Assembly (NCBI GenBank): GCA_002491115.1
Contig: DKVI01000043.1
Coordinates: 1 to 30,343, forward strand
Origin: Lachnospiraceae bacterium UBA7182
GTDB taxonomy: Bacteria > Bacillota > Clostridia > Lachnospirales > Lachnospiraceae
Direction: 5' to 3'
Length of the DNA: 30,343 nucleotides
Positions 7,247 through 15,492 of the stretch are shown here, one piece after another; the first letter of the stretch is position 1; the number at the start of each line of letters is the position of its first letter. The position numbers were made by a program, and so were the translations under genes. A model generated the notes under the pieces. The model searched no databases. It was not told where the DNA came from and saw only the letters and a list, made by a program, of their open reading frames with translations.

Positions 7247-9043
7247 CTAATCCATCTCATCGATCTGTTTTTTCAGATATCTTCCCACCACATGGGCAAA
7301 AGTGGAAATATCCCTGATATAGGCAAAATCTTTGCCGAATATCCTTCTCTCCGCCATCAGGTCCTGCTCTTCTCCCGCGAAAACACCCAGAACGGCGATT
7401 CCCTGGCTTCTGAGCCTGCGCACCTCCGAGGCGGTGTCCTTTACGGCATACTCTCCGGTATAGACTGCCGGATTCTTCACATGGGGACGGTTGACCACCA
7501 GGTCGTTGGGACGGCCGTCACTTAATACGATCAGCGCTTTATTTTCCTCCGGTCTGGCCATCAGTCCGTCTGCCGCCGCCCGAAGGGCAAGACCGTCCCG
7601 GTTGTTGGAAGAAGCGGTAAATTCCATCAGTCTCCAGTCCGCCTCTTTATCCTCATCATACTCCCGGAATCTGCGCAGGATCGTATAATCCCAGAAAGAA
7701 CAAAAGCTTAGTACCCGATGGGGAATCCCCGCCCTGGAAAGAGCGGCAGACAGGATATAACCCTGCAGGGCGATCATATGCACGCGGCTTTTCTGGGAAC
7801 CGCTGGCATCCACCAGCACATCCACCACATACTCCGAATTATGTCTTTTAAACTGCCTGATAAAAAGCCTGGGATCTTCTGTCCGCCCGGCCTTCCACAG
7901 TTTCTGAGGAAGAACGGTTCCATGAAACGCTTCGATCTGATCCACCTCGCTTCGGGTCTGCAGGGAACGCTTCAGGATATCTCCAAGGGCACTGATATTA
8001 TGGCGGGAAACCCTGGCATTCTGACGGTAAAAACGCCGGTTCATCTCCCAGGTTCTGCGGGCCAGCACATACGTATTATTCTCCCGGACATAATTCCTGA
8101 TGATTCCGTCAGTGAAAAACAGTTTGCAGTCCGCATGGACACCCCGGCAAAGCCGGCGGTTCAAACGCTCCTGCTCCAGCTCACTCATATAGGATCTGCC
8201 AAAATGCTGTTCTGTATAGGCATACATTTTCTGAGCGGCTTCCTCGCTGATCAGAATCTTTCCAAGCCTTGTCCGTTTTTCTTCCTCTGTCTCCTCTGTA
8301 TCGGGCAGATTGCTGTTCATCTGGCGCATCATCTGTTCCAGGGACGCTTCCGCCGCGGTTTCATCCAGGAAATCCTGCCAGTTAAATTTTTTAAGATCTT
8401 CCGCGCTGACGGAAAGCACCTGCTCCAGCCCGCCATGTTCGGCTTCAAAATCCGGGTCTGCCAGGCGGTTATAAAACCGGTCAATCTGACGGATGACCTC
8501 CAGCGTATCTGTCATATCCTTTACGCCAAAAAGCTCCTCCATCTGCTCCTGCACCCGCTTTTGAGCCATATATTTTCCGTCGATCCCTTCCTGGAGCATG
8601 GCAATCTTCATCTTCCCGATCAGATGGCCTTCCTTTGCCAGATGGTCAAAGTCCCGCTCCAGTATATCCTCGAACGCTTTTCTTCTAAGCGAGATCACGC
8701 CTTTTCTTTCTTCTGTGACTTTCTTTACCACCGCCTGGTCCACGCACATCTGCGCCAGGGTCGTAAGCGTATGCTCATCCGCACCCAGATACAGTTTTTT
8801 CACCAGATACAGCCCAAGATCGTCTTTGGAAAAATAGCGCGCAAAAGCGCCCTGTTTGACCGCGTCATACAGGGATATATATTTGGATCTTTGAAAAGAG
8901 TCCAGATCCAGCTGTACATCCAGTTCATAATCCCCGCTTACGGTCCAGAGCAGATTCTTCATCCGGTTCTCCAGCTCGTAGCGGTATTCCTGCTGCGCAT
9001 AATTTTCCTGCGCGCCTTCCATTTCGTTTACCTTCTCATCCAT
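7247..9043 (-). CDS. vWA-domain (MIDAS) protein, NorD/CbbO-like partner of the AAA ATPase
   Basis: A 598-residue cytoplasmic protein. Residues 1-400 are mostly helical and charged, without a domain I can name. The C-terminal 405-595 is a von Willebrand A domain with the metal-binding motif DASGS (D412, S414, S416), a conserved Arg/His/Leu helix (SRVHMIALQGYIL), and LSDGRPND containing D509. Family knowledge: MoxR-type AAA ATPases work with vWA proteins of the NorD/CbbO kind as chaperones that insert metals into, or activate, target enzymes. The ATPase lies immediately upstream, with a 30-base gap. No nitric oxide reductase or Rubisco gene is nearby, so the target is unknown. The binding site before the ATG is weak (GTGAGAG), which may mean coupling to the upstream gene. 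Confidence 0.85.
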   Translation of the reverse strand: MDEKVNEMEGAQENYAQQEYRYELENRMKNLLWTVSGDYELDVQLDLDSFQRSKYISLYDAVKQGAFARYFSKDDLGLYLVKKLYLGADEHTLTTLAQMCVDQAVVKKVTEERKGVISLRRKAFEDILERDFDHLAKEGHLIGKMKIAMLQEGIDGKYMAQKRVQEQMEELFGVKDMTDTLEVIRQIDRFYNRLADPDFEAEHGGLEQVLSVSAEDLKKFNWQDFLDETAAEASLEQMMRQMNSNLPDTEETEEEKRTRLGKILISEEAAQKMYAYTEQHFGRSYMSELEQERLNRRLCRGVHADCKLFFTDGIIRNYVRENNTYVLARRTWEMNRRFYRQNARVSRHNISALGDILKRSLQTRSEVDQIEAFHGTVLPQKLWKAGRTEDPRLFIRQFKRHNSEYVVDVLVDASGSQKSRVHMIALQGYILSAALSRAGIPHRVLSFCSFWDYTILRRFREYDEDKEADWRLMEFTASSNNRDGLALRAAADGLMARPEENKALIVLSDGRPNDLVVNRPHVKNPAVYTGEYAVKDTASEVRRLRSQGIAVLGVFAGEEQDLMAERRIFGKDFAYIRDISTFAHVVGRYLKKQIDEMD

Positions 9044-9073
9044 ATCGCTCTCACATACGGCACCGGCAGCAGA

Positions 9074-9991
9074 TTAAAATACCTGCTCCTTTGTCCATTC
9101 TTCCGGTATCCGCGTCATGACCATATCCGCCACAATCTCTTTTTCAAAAATATCAAACGCTTTATTGGTAATTCCCATCTGTACTGCCTGCCAGGGCCTT
9201 AGTCCGATCTTCACCGAGCCAAGGGACGATAAAAGCCCCCGAAGATCCACGGCCTTTGTGGATATCTCACTGTTTAAAGCCTTTTTCTGCAGGTCTAAAA
9301 AAAGTCCCGCAAACGCCTGGAGCGCGTCTTCTTTTATATCCGGGTAGTCGTGCCGGATGATCCGGAACAGGTTTTCTTCTGTCAGAGCCGGCATATCGAT
9401 CACGAGGAAACGGGACACCAGCGCCTCATTTAACTCCTTTGTACCCGCATAGCCATAATTCATGGTACCGATAAAGCGGGCGGCCGGATGCAGATCGATC
9501 TTGTCATAGCCCGGTACATCGATGATCCGCCTGTGGTCCAGCGTGGCATGAAGGACGCTGGCCGCGTCGTTTTTCGCCATATTGATTTCATCAAAGATAC
9601 CAAAACCGCCTTCCTGGGCGCAGCAGTAGACGCTTCCTTTGCGCAGCTTCACTTCGTTGTCCCGGAAAGTATCCGTGCCGATGAGGGAACTGCTGTCCGT
9701 GTTAATATTAAAGGAAATATTATAGACAGGCCTTCCGAAGATCCATGCCAGATTCTCCGCCAGGATATTTTTTCCTGTCGCCTTTGCGCCGCTGAGCAGA
9801 AGATTCGATCCCTGCAAAAGCGCTGCCATCGCCATCTCCAGGATTTCCCTGCCGAAGAAAGGAATCGACGGCTTTTGCATCCGGTTTTTTACTTCTTCGG
9901 AAACCGGGTATTCTTCCCTGAAGGCCTCCGCCTGGCGAAGCAGGGAGGCGTCCACACCCTGTTCTTCCAGAAAATGTAGTTCGTTTTTCAT
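9074..9991 (-). CDS. MoxR-family AAA+ ATPase (NorQ/CbbQ-like) with variant Walker A
   Basis: A 305-residue AAA+ ATPase. Walker A is GAKATGKN (68-75), with Asn where Ser or Thr normally follows the Lys; the codon AAT is clear. Walker B is FGIFDEIN (D134, E135). Then come sensor 1 GTMNYGYAGT and SRF carrying the expected arginine finger, with a helical lid at 210-300. The loop between Walker A and B (NINTDSSSLIGTDTFRDNEVKLRKG) is typical of MoxR proteins. It uses ATP to remodel a substrate together with the vWA protein encoded next. The start ATG 9991 has CAGGAGA 8 bases upstream. It starts 28 bases after hemW, so it sits at the tail of the gpr-spoIIP-lepA-hemW run. Confidence 0.88.
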   Translation of the reverse strand: MKNELHFLEEQGVDASLLRQAEAFREEYPVSEEVKNRMQKPSIPFFGREILEMAMAALLQGSNLLLSGAKATGKNILAENLAWIFGRPVYNISFNINTDSSSLIGTDTFRDNEVKLRKGSVYCCAQEGGFGIFDEINMAKNDAASVLHATLDHRRIIDVPGYDKIDLHPAARFIGTMNYGYAGTKELNEALVSRFLVIDMPALTEENLFRIIRHDYPDIKEDALQAFAGLFLDLQKKALNSEISTKAVDLRGLLSSLGSVKIGLRPWQAVQMGITNKAFDIFEKEIVADMVMTRIPEEWTKEQVF

Positions 9992-10019
9992 AGTGTAAGT
10001 CTCCTGTTAGAGATGCCGG

Positions 10020-11132
10020 CTAATCCAGAAATTGTGCCAGCACATAGTTACTTAGATCAATTCCTTTTTCTGTCAGGTATATTTTACCATCTTTTTCGTC
10101 CAAAAGCTTCTGTATTTTCAGCTTTTTTAGCAGTTCTCTGTAATATTCTCTGTAAATGCCGGGGTCTATCCCCTCGGTTTTGCGAAGACCCAGGAAGAAA
10201 TATTCCTCCCGGACAGCCTGGTCTGTCAGTTTTTCTTCGCTGCCCGCAAAATTTCCATGCAGATATTCGGACAGGTCCGTCTGATTGGTAAAACGGATAT
10301 TATGAAGAAGCGACGCGGCTCCCAAGCCGTAGCCCTTATAATCCGTCCGCTCCCAGTACCCCAGATTGTGCCGGCATTCCCGGTCTTTTTTCGCATAATT
10401 GGATATTTCATAACGTCTGTATCCGCCGGATTCCAGGATCTCTTTTGTCAGGACATACATCCTGCGTTCTTCTTCCTCCGAGGGCAGCAGTTCCGGGTGT
10501 CCCTCATACCGCTCATAAAAGGGCGTCCCTTCCTCGATGATCAGGCTGTAGGCGGAGATATGCTCCGGTTCAAGATGTAATACCCGCTCCAGCGTCTTTT
10601 GGTAACTTTCTTCCGTCTGTCCGGGGAGTGCGGACATCAGGTCTATATTGATGTTATGAAACCCCGCTTCTCTGGCAAGCGTATAGCTTACAAGAAACTG
10701 CCGCCAGGTGTGAATCCTGGAAAGCAGGCGAAGTTCCGCGTCTTCTGCGGATTGAAGCCCGAAGCTTAAGCGATTGACGCCCGCGTCTCTATAAGCTCTT
10801 AGCTTGTCTTTGTCCACCGTACCCGGATTGGCCTCCAGCGTAATTTCTGCGGATTCCCGGAAGGAAAACTGCGCTCTTAACTGTTCCAGAATGCGTCCGA
10901 TCTGTTTCTCCGGCAGGATACTGGGCGTACCGCCCCCGAAAAAGACAGTTGACACCTCGTATGTCCCGGAAAGCTCTGCCGACCGGCGTATCTCTTTTAA
11001 CAAACATTCCACATACGCTTCCTGTGTCTTTCGGGAAGCCGGGGCTGACAGAAAATCACAGTAAGCGCATTTGCGGACGCAGAACGGGATATGGATATAC
11101 AGTTCCAGCGTCTGTTTCTCTGTCCGCATCAT
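10020..11132 (-). CDS. hemW: Radical SAM heme chaperone HemW
   Basis: HemW binds heme and a 4Fe-4S cluster and delivers heme to target proteins; it was long annotated as oxygen-independent coproporphyrinogen oxidase. YIHIPFCVRKCAYCDF shows the CX3CX2C cluster motif (C18, C22, C25) followed by Asp-Phe; true HemN has a further Cys at that Phe position, so HemW is preferred. FFGGGTPS and EANPGTV are SAM-binding segments, and the C-terminal HemN_C domain follows. At 370 residues it is normal length. The first ATG overlaps the lepA stop as ATGA, with a second ATG directly after; either could be used. It is translationally coupled to lepA, a common order in Clostridia. Confidence 0.93.
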   Translation of the reverse strand: MMRTEKQTLELYIHIPFCVRKCAYCDFLSAPASRKTQEAYVECLLKEIRRSAELSGTYEVSTVFFGGGTPSILPEKQIGRILEQLRAQFSFRESAEITLEANPGTVDKDKLRAYRDAGVNRLSFGLQSAEDAELRLLSRIHTWRQFLVSYTLAREAGFHNINIDLMSALPGQTEESYQKTLERVLHLEPEHISAYSLIIEEGTPFYERYEGHPELLPSEEEERRMYVLTKEILESGGYRRYEISNYAKKDRECRHNLGYWERTDYKGYGLGAASLLHNIRFTNQTDLSEYLHGNFAGSEEKLTDQAVREEYFFLGLRKTEGIDPGIYREYYRELLKKLKIQKLLDEKDGKIYLTEKGIDLSNYVLAQFLD

Positions 11133-12943
11133 TTATCGTCCAGTTTCAATACACTCATAAACGCCTTCTGGGGGATTTCCACGTTCCCTACCTGCCGCAT
11201 CCGTTTCTTTCCTTCTTTCTGTTTCTCCAAAAGCTTTCTCTTACGGGTGATGTCGCCGCCATAACATTTTGCAAGCACGTCCTTACGCATGGCTTTGACC
11301 GTCTCCCTGGCGATGATCTTCCCGCCCACCGCCGCCTGAATCGGAATCTCAAAAAGATGCCTGGGAATCTCGTCTTTTAATTTTTCGCACATTTTACGTC
11401 CCCTGTCATAAGCGGAAGCCTTATGGACAATAAAGGACAGCGCGTCCACTTCTTCCTTATTAATCAGGATATCCAGCTTCGCCAGCTCCGACTGCACATA
11501 TCCTTTAAATTCATAGTCAAAGGAAGCGTACCCTCTGGAGCGGGATTTCAGTGCGTCAAAAAAGTCGTATATGATCTCATTGAGCGGAAGGTCATATTTT
11601 AAAAGCGCCCGGCTTTCTTCCATATATTCCATGCCCAGATAGACCCCTCTTCGTTCCTGACAAAGGTCCATAATCGACCCGATAAACTCGGACGTCACCA
11701 TGATCTCCGCGCTGACCATGGGTTCCTCCATATATTCGATCTCCGACGGATCCGGAAGATTGGAGGGATTGGTCAGTTCGATCATATCTCCGTTGGTCTT
11801 GTGTACCCGGTAAATAACCCCCGGCGCCGTGGTAACCAGATCCAGGTTGTATTCTCTTTCCAGGCGCTCCTGGATAATTTCCAGGTGCAGAAGTCCCAGA
11901 AAACCGCACCGGAACCCGAATCCCAGCGCGACGGATGTCTCAGGCTCAAACTGCAGCGCCGCGTCGTTTAACTGCAGCTTTTCCAGCGCGTCCCGAAGGT
12001 CCGGATATTTCGCCCCGTCCGCAGGATACAGGCCGCAGTATACCATGGACTGCACTTTCTTATAGCCGGGAAGCGGTTCTTTGCATGGATTTAAACAATC
12101 CGTCACTGTATCGCCCACGCGGGTGTCCTTGACATTTTTGATGCTTCCTGTGATATACCCTACCATACCGGCGCTTAATTCCTCACAGGGAATAAACTGT
12201 CCGGCGCCGAAATATCCGATCTCCACCACTTCCGCCTCTGCTTTGGTCGCCATCATCCGGATCTGTGTTCCTTTTTTCACGGTCCCTTCCTTGATCCGGC
12301 AGAAAATAATGACGCCTTTATAGGAGTCATACACAGAGTCAAAGATCAATGCCTGCAGGGGTGCGTCCGGGTCCCCGGACGGTGCGGGTATTTTCTTTAC
12401 GATCTGTTCCAGCACCTCGTCCACATTCTGCCCTGTTTTTGCCGAGATCAAAGGCGCGTCCTGGGCTTCAATCCCGATCACGTCCTCGATCTCGTCAATG
12501 ACCCGCTCCGGATCCGCGCTTGGAAGATCGATCTTATTGATCACCGGCATCACATCCAGATCGTTATCTAAAGCCAGATACACGTTGGCAAGCGTCTGCG
12601 CCTCGATTCCCTGGGCTGCGTCCACCACCAGGATCGCCCCGTCGCACGCCGCCAGGCTTCTGGACACTTCATAGTTAAAGTCCACATGTCCCGGCGTGTC
12701 GATCAGGTTGAAAATGTACTCTTCCCCGTCCTTCGCCTTATACACGGTCCGAACCGCCTGGGCTTTAATGGTGATCCCCCGTTCCCTTTCCAGATCCATA
12801 TTGTCCAGCACCTGAGACTGCATCTCTCTGCTGGTCAGAAGCCCTGTTTTTTCTATAATCCGATCCGCCAGTGTAGATTTTCCGTGATCTATATGTGCCA
12901 CAATGCAAAAATTGCGAATTTTTTTCTGATCTGCCTTAGCCAT
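11129..12943 (-). CDS. lepA: Elongation factor 4 (LepA), ribosome back-translocase GTPase
   Basis: A 604-residue translational GTPase that acts on stalled or mispositioned ribosomes. GTPase motifs are AHIDHGKSTL (G1), DTPGHVDF (G3) and NKIDLP (G4). The LepA-specific C-terminal domain follows, with KAMRKDVLAKCYGGDITRKRKLLEKQKEGKKRMR near the end described here by its key parts KCYGGD and KRMRQVG. Length and order are standard. The ATG follows GGAGG by 7 bases. It lies 37 bases after spoIIP and overlaps hemW by 4 bases. Confidence 0.97.
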   Translation of the reverse strand: MAKADQKKIRNFCIVAHIDHGKSTLADRIIEKTGLLTSREMQSQVLDNMDLERERGITIKAQAVRTVYKAKDGEEYIFNLIDTPGHVDFNYEVSRSLAACDGAILVVDAAQGIEAQTLANVYLALDNDLDVMPVINKIDLPSADPERVIDEIEDVIGIEAQDAPLISAKTGQNVDEVLEQIVKKIPAPSGDPDAPLQALIFDSVYDSYKGVIIFCRIKEGTVKKGTQIRMMATKAEAEVVEIGYFGAGQFIPCEELSAGMVGYITGSIKNVKDTRVGDTVTDCLNPCKEPLPGYKKVQSMVYCGLYPADGAKYPDLRDALEKLQLNDAALQFEPETSVALGFGFRCGFLGLLHLEIIQERLEREYNLDLVTTAPGVIYRVHKTNGDMIELTNPSNLPDPSEIEYMEEPMVSAEIMVTSEFIGSIMDLCQERRGVYLGMEYMEESRALLKYDLPLNEIIYDFFDALKSRSRGYASFDYEFKGYVQSELAKLDILINKEEVDALSFIVHKASAYDRGRKMCEKLKDEIPRHLFEIPIQAAVGGKIIARETVKAMRKDVLAKCYGGDITRKRKLLEKQKEGKKRMRQVGNVEIPQKAFMSVLKLDDK

Positions 12944-12980
12944 CTGATATCCTCCATCTGTTTACATACCCAATAATATA

Positions 12981-14264
12981 TCATGGATTAAAAACCTTAT
13001 CAAGTATGTCCGCCAGAGGTTCCATGGTATTCATCATTTCTTCCAGTGTATTGGTCTGGGCTCCTGCCTCGATTAACATGGCCTTATCCGACAGATGCAG
13101 ATTATAGCGCAGGCTTTTTAAATAAATGTTTCTGGAAAGCCCTGGATAATACTGTTCGCACGCAAGTTTCAGCTGAAGCGTAAGCGCCAGATTATCCTGT
13201 ATGTACGGATTATTCAGATAGGCGATGGGACCGTTTGTCTTTGACCGGCTTAACCCGTTAAAGAACATAAATCTGGCCGTCTGCTTCCCGTCAATCTCCG
13301 TCACCAGATGCGTTCCTTCGGCCACGCCGTCCCGGTGCAGGTCGATCACCGACTGGATGGACGGATTCTCTTTCAAAATCGCGCCGATCTCCACCGCCGC
13401 TTTACTGTAGGCTTCGTTTCTGTCCAGTTTTCCGTCCACCAGATCAAACACGCTGGTCACATGCAGTACGTCATACCCTTTTTCCCGCAGAAGCTGCGCC
13501 AGATATTCTCCCACTCCCACAATGGTGGTGGAATTATCTCCCGGAACCGAGTCGATAAACCCTTCCTGGGAATGGGTGTGGTAGATCAGGATCTGAGGCC
13601 CCTCCACATCCAGGTCAAGGCTCATATCTTTGGCAAGCAGCGTCTCCGCCCGAAGATCGTCCGGCGAAATGGTCGTATTCTTATCCAGCGTATAAAAATG
13701 ACCCAGAAGGAAATCAAAATCCGACAAATCTTCCATATTGTAGATTACGCCCGCCGTCTTCGCCTCTGCTCCGTCCGCAGGCGTTTCCGGTTCTTCTTCC
13801 TGTCTGTCCCGGGCCTCTTCCGCCTGCCGCTCCAGCGCCTTTTCGTTTTCCTTCTGCGCCAGGGACTCCATATCATATGCTTCTTCCGGACTGCCCGATT
13901 CGAACTCATCATGTACGCCTCCGGTGATCAGCATCTCATAAGTCGCCGTACTCTGCCCGCCGCCAGGCTGCTTTGCCCCATAAATAAGACGGTACAAAGG
14001 ATGCATCGCCATCACCTTCTGTATGTAACGTTCGGACAAAGTACTTTCTTCATCTTCCTGTATATATTCCAGGAAAAGTCCGGGATACAGACAGCGCGCA
14101 AGCTCCCTCTGGCATACGCGCTGTACGGCGGCTTTCCCGTTTGTAAAAAGCCCCTCCGGATTGTCCATCAGAAACCGCTGGCCTCCGATAAACACAATAT
14201 AAAACCCGGCTCCAAAAAAGAAGATCCACAACAGCCGGTTACATATCTTTGATAATCGTTCCAT
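12981..14264 (-). CDS. spoIIP: Stage II sporulation protein P (SpoIIP)
   Basis: SpoIIP is a membrane-anchored peptidoglycan amidase/endopeptidase that, with SpoIID and SpoIIM, thins septal wall and drives forespore engulfment. One N-terminal membrane segment (LLWIFFFGAGFYIVFIGG) is followed by a variable linker rich in Glu (about 120-170) and the catalytic domain from about residue 220. Conserved blocks are LIYHTHSQEGF (H229, H231, E234), VIDLHRDG and IEAGAQTNT. The start is placed at ATG 14264, giving GGTGGAG a 6-base spacing; GTG 14276 and ATG 14270 have no properly spaced site. 427 residues. Lies 41 bases after gpr. Confidence 0.95.
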   Translation of the reverse strand: MERLSKICNRLLWIFFFGAGFYIVFIGGQRFLMDNPEGLFTNGKAAVQRVCQRELARCLYPGLFLEYIQEDEESTLSERYIQKVMAMHPLYRLIYGAKQPGGGQSTATYEMLITGGVHDEFESGSPEEAYDMESLAQKENEKALERQAEEARDRQEEEPETPADGAEAKTAGVIYNMEDLSDFDFLLGHFYTLDKNTTISPDDLRAETLLAKDMSLDLDVEGPQILIYHTHSQEGFIDSVPGDNSTTIVGVGEYLAQLLREKGYDVLHVTSVFDLVDGKLDRNEAYSKAAVEIGAILKENPSIQSVIDLHRDGVAEGTHLVTEIDGKQTARFMFFNGLSRSKTNGPIAYLNNPYIQDNLALTLQLKLACEQYYPGLSRNIYLKSLRYNLHLSDKAMLIEAGAQTNTLEEMMNTMEPLADILDKVFNP

Positions 14265-14305
14265 AGACATCTCCACCCGTTTATTATATGGGCGGCAGCG
14301 CTGTC

Positions 14306-15178
14306 CTATGCGTCCATATGAACCTGAAAAGCAATGTTTAAAGCTTCTGATAAAGTAAAACTAAGCTGTTTAATGGTCTCGTCAATATTTTTGGGCGTCA
14401 CAAACATGCCGTTCAGGTGGGGCGGCATCTGTTCGCAGTTGCCCTGGGCGTCGTAAATAATGGCAGCGGCCTCCACGACGGTGGGGACACCAATGGCGAT
14501 GACCGGAATCCCAAGGCTTTCTTTCGTCAGGCAGTTTCTGTGATTGCCTACACCGGATCCGGGCTGTATGCCTGTATCCGTCAGCTGGATTGTCCGGCTT
14601 AAGCGTTTTGTACTCCTTGCGGCAAGGGCGTCAATCACAATCAGCAGGTCAGGACTCGTCTGCTCCACAATGCCTTTAATGATCTCCGAGGTCTCCATCC
14701 CGGTCTGCGCCATCACACCGGGAACAATCCCGCTGATCTGGCAGCAGGGTCCCGTTCCCATGGCTTCTTTCCCGTACTCCCGGATCAGGTGCCTTGTGAT
14801 CAGAAGATTGGACACCGTCTTGGGACCCAGCGCGTCCGGCGTCACGTCCCGGTTGCCAAGACCCGCCACCAGGATGGAACGCTCTTTTTCTTCTCCCATC
14901 AGCTCTTTCAGATAAGCAGCCAGTGTCTCTGATATTTCCCTGTGGTAATCTTCATCCGGAACCGCCATCCCGGGTGCTTCCAGCGTAAGGTAATTCCCCA
15001 TGGGCTTTCCCATCTCTCTGGCGCCCCGCTCCGATACAATCTGCACCCGCGTCAGACGCATCTCTTTCTCCTCGTCATACTGCTCCTCGACGATTACCCC
15101 ATGCACTTCCGTATCGCTTCCTTCAAAGCTCTCCTTCGCCTCCAGCGCCAGGTCGGTTCTCACTCTCATTCTCTCCAT
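14306..15178 (-). CDS. gpr: Germination protease GPR (small acid-soluble spore protein protease)
   Basis: GPR degrades DNA-protecting SASPs when spores germinate; it is made as a zymogen in the forespore. The sequence shows RTDLALEA at the mature N-terminus, GLGNRDVTPDALGP, IDALAARS (the two conserved Asp regions) and TDTGIQPGSGVGN followed by GIPVIAIGVPTVV. The start is ATG 15178, AGGAGA 7 bases upstream, giving 290 residues. The frame stays open further upstream to an ATG at 15367, but that part is a structured intergenic repeat and not protein. Only about seven residues precede the Thr-Asp-Leu-Ala block, against about 15 in Bacillus, so the propeptide is short. First gene of the gpr-spoIIP-lepA-hemW run. 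Confidence 0.95.
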   Translation of the reverse strand: MERMRVRTDLALEAKESFEGSDTEVHGVIVEEQYDEEKEMRLTRVQIVSERGAREMGKPMGNYLTLEAPGMAVPDEDYHREISETLAAYLKELMGEEKERSILVAGLGNRDVTPDALGPKTVSNLLITRHLIREYGKEAMGTGPCCQISGIVPGVMAQTGMETSEIIKGIVEQTSPDLLIVIDALAARSTKRLSRTIQLTDTGIQPGSGVGNHRNCLTKESLGIPVIAIGVPTVVEAAAIIYDAQGNCEQMPPHLNGMFVTPKNIDETIKQLSFTLSEALNIAFQVHMDA

Positions 15179-15196
15179 AAATGTATCTCCTATTAA

Positions 15197-15318
15197 AGTT
15201 CCGCTACAGCCCTCACAGTGCCCCTGTGTCTGGAAGGATTTCGGGCCGCTAAAAGCATGCGTCCCTAAATCCTTCCGGGCACCGTTCGGGCTTCCGCTGT
15301 TTTTTAGTTCCGCTGCAG
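15197..15318 (-). repeat. Structured intergenic repeat, copy B
   Basis: The direct repeats AGTTCCGCTACAG (15197-15209) and AGTTCCGCTGCAG (15306-15318) flank a nested palindrome. The arms are GTGCCC (15218-15223) / GGGCAC (15277-15282), GGAAGGATTT (15232-15241) / AAATCCTTCC (15267-15276), and an inner GGG/CCC; AGCCC/GGGCT adds outer pairing. As in copy A, arms are contiguous on the right and split by a bulge on the left. On minus the unit ends AGCGGAACTTTAATAGGAGA, directly in the gpr ribosome binding site, so it would form the 5' leader of gpr mRNA. Confidence 0.8.
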
Positions 15319-15326
15319 TTGTTTTT

Positions 15327-15332
15327 ATTATA
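15327..15332 (-). promoter_or_regulatory. Possible -10 box for gpr
   Basis: On minus, ACTATAATAAAA includes a perfect TATAAT just upstream of the repeat. TTGCAT lies 14 bases further upstream, too close for a standard sigma-A -35. gpr is forespore-expressed in Bacillus, and TATAATA is also one base from the sigma-G -10 consensus as I recall it. Which sigma factor reads it is undecided. Confidence 0.35.
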
Positions 15333-15360
15333 GTTTTTCTAAAAAAATGCAATTTATGTA

Positions 15361-15389
15361 TTGACACCCGGCGCTCTTTCTACTAAACT
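15361..15389 (+). promoter_or_regulatory. Promoter for rpsT
   Basis: A perfect -35 TTGACA (15361-15366), 17-base spacer, then TAAACT (15384-15389; four of six matches to TATAAT). Transcription would start near 15396 and leave a leader of about 97 bases before the rpsT start. The leader holds a short hairpin, CGTGT / ACACG (about 15420-15443). Confidence 0.65.
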
Positions 15390-15492
15390 ATATTCGTGTG
15401 TTTTCATGCAAAGTATTTTCCGTGTCTCGCTTTCATGATACACGATCACAGGAATAATAAGGAACAGAACATATAAGTTGGAGGTGTACAGG

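Noticed and set aside
7718..9202. Long plus-strand open frame (494 codons)
   Set aside because: It is antisense to the vWA gene, has no ribosome binding site or recognisable domain, and its composition (His, Phe, Leu-rich) is that of a complementary-strand shadow.
10732..10745. Another GTTCCGC site near 10735
   Set aside because: It lies in hemW coding sequence, without the paired repeat, palindrome or nearby start codon, and is a chance match.
10020..11132. Coproporphyrinogen III oxidase (HemN)
   Set aside because: The cluster motif is CX3CX2C followed by Asp-Phe without the extra Cys of HemN, the protein is shorter than HemN, and no heme biosynthesis gene is near. HemW fits better.
13308..14252. 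Plus-strand open frame of 314 codons
   Set aside because: Antisense to spoIIP, whose conserved motifs and start are clear.
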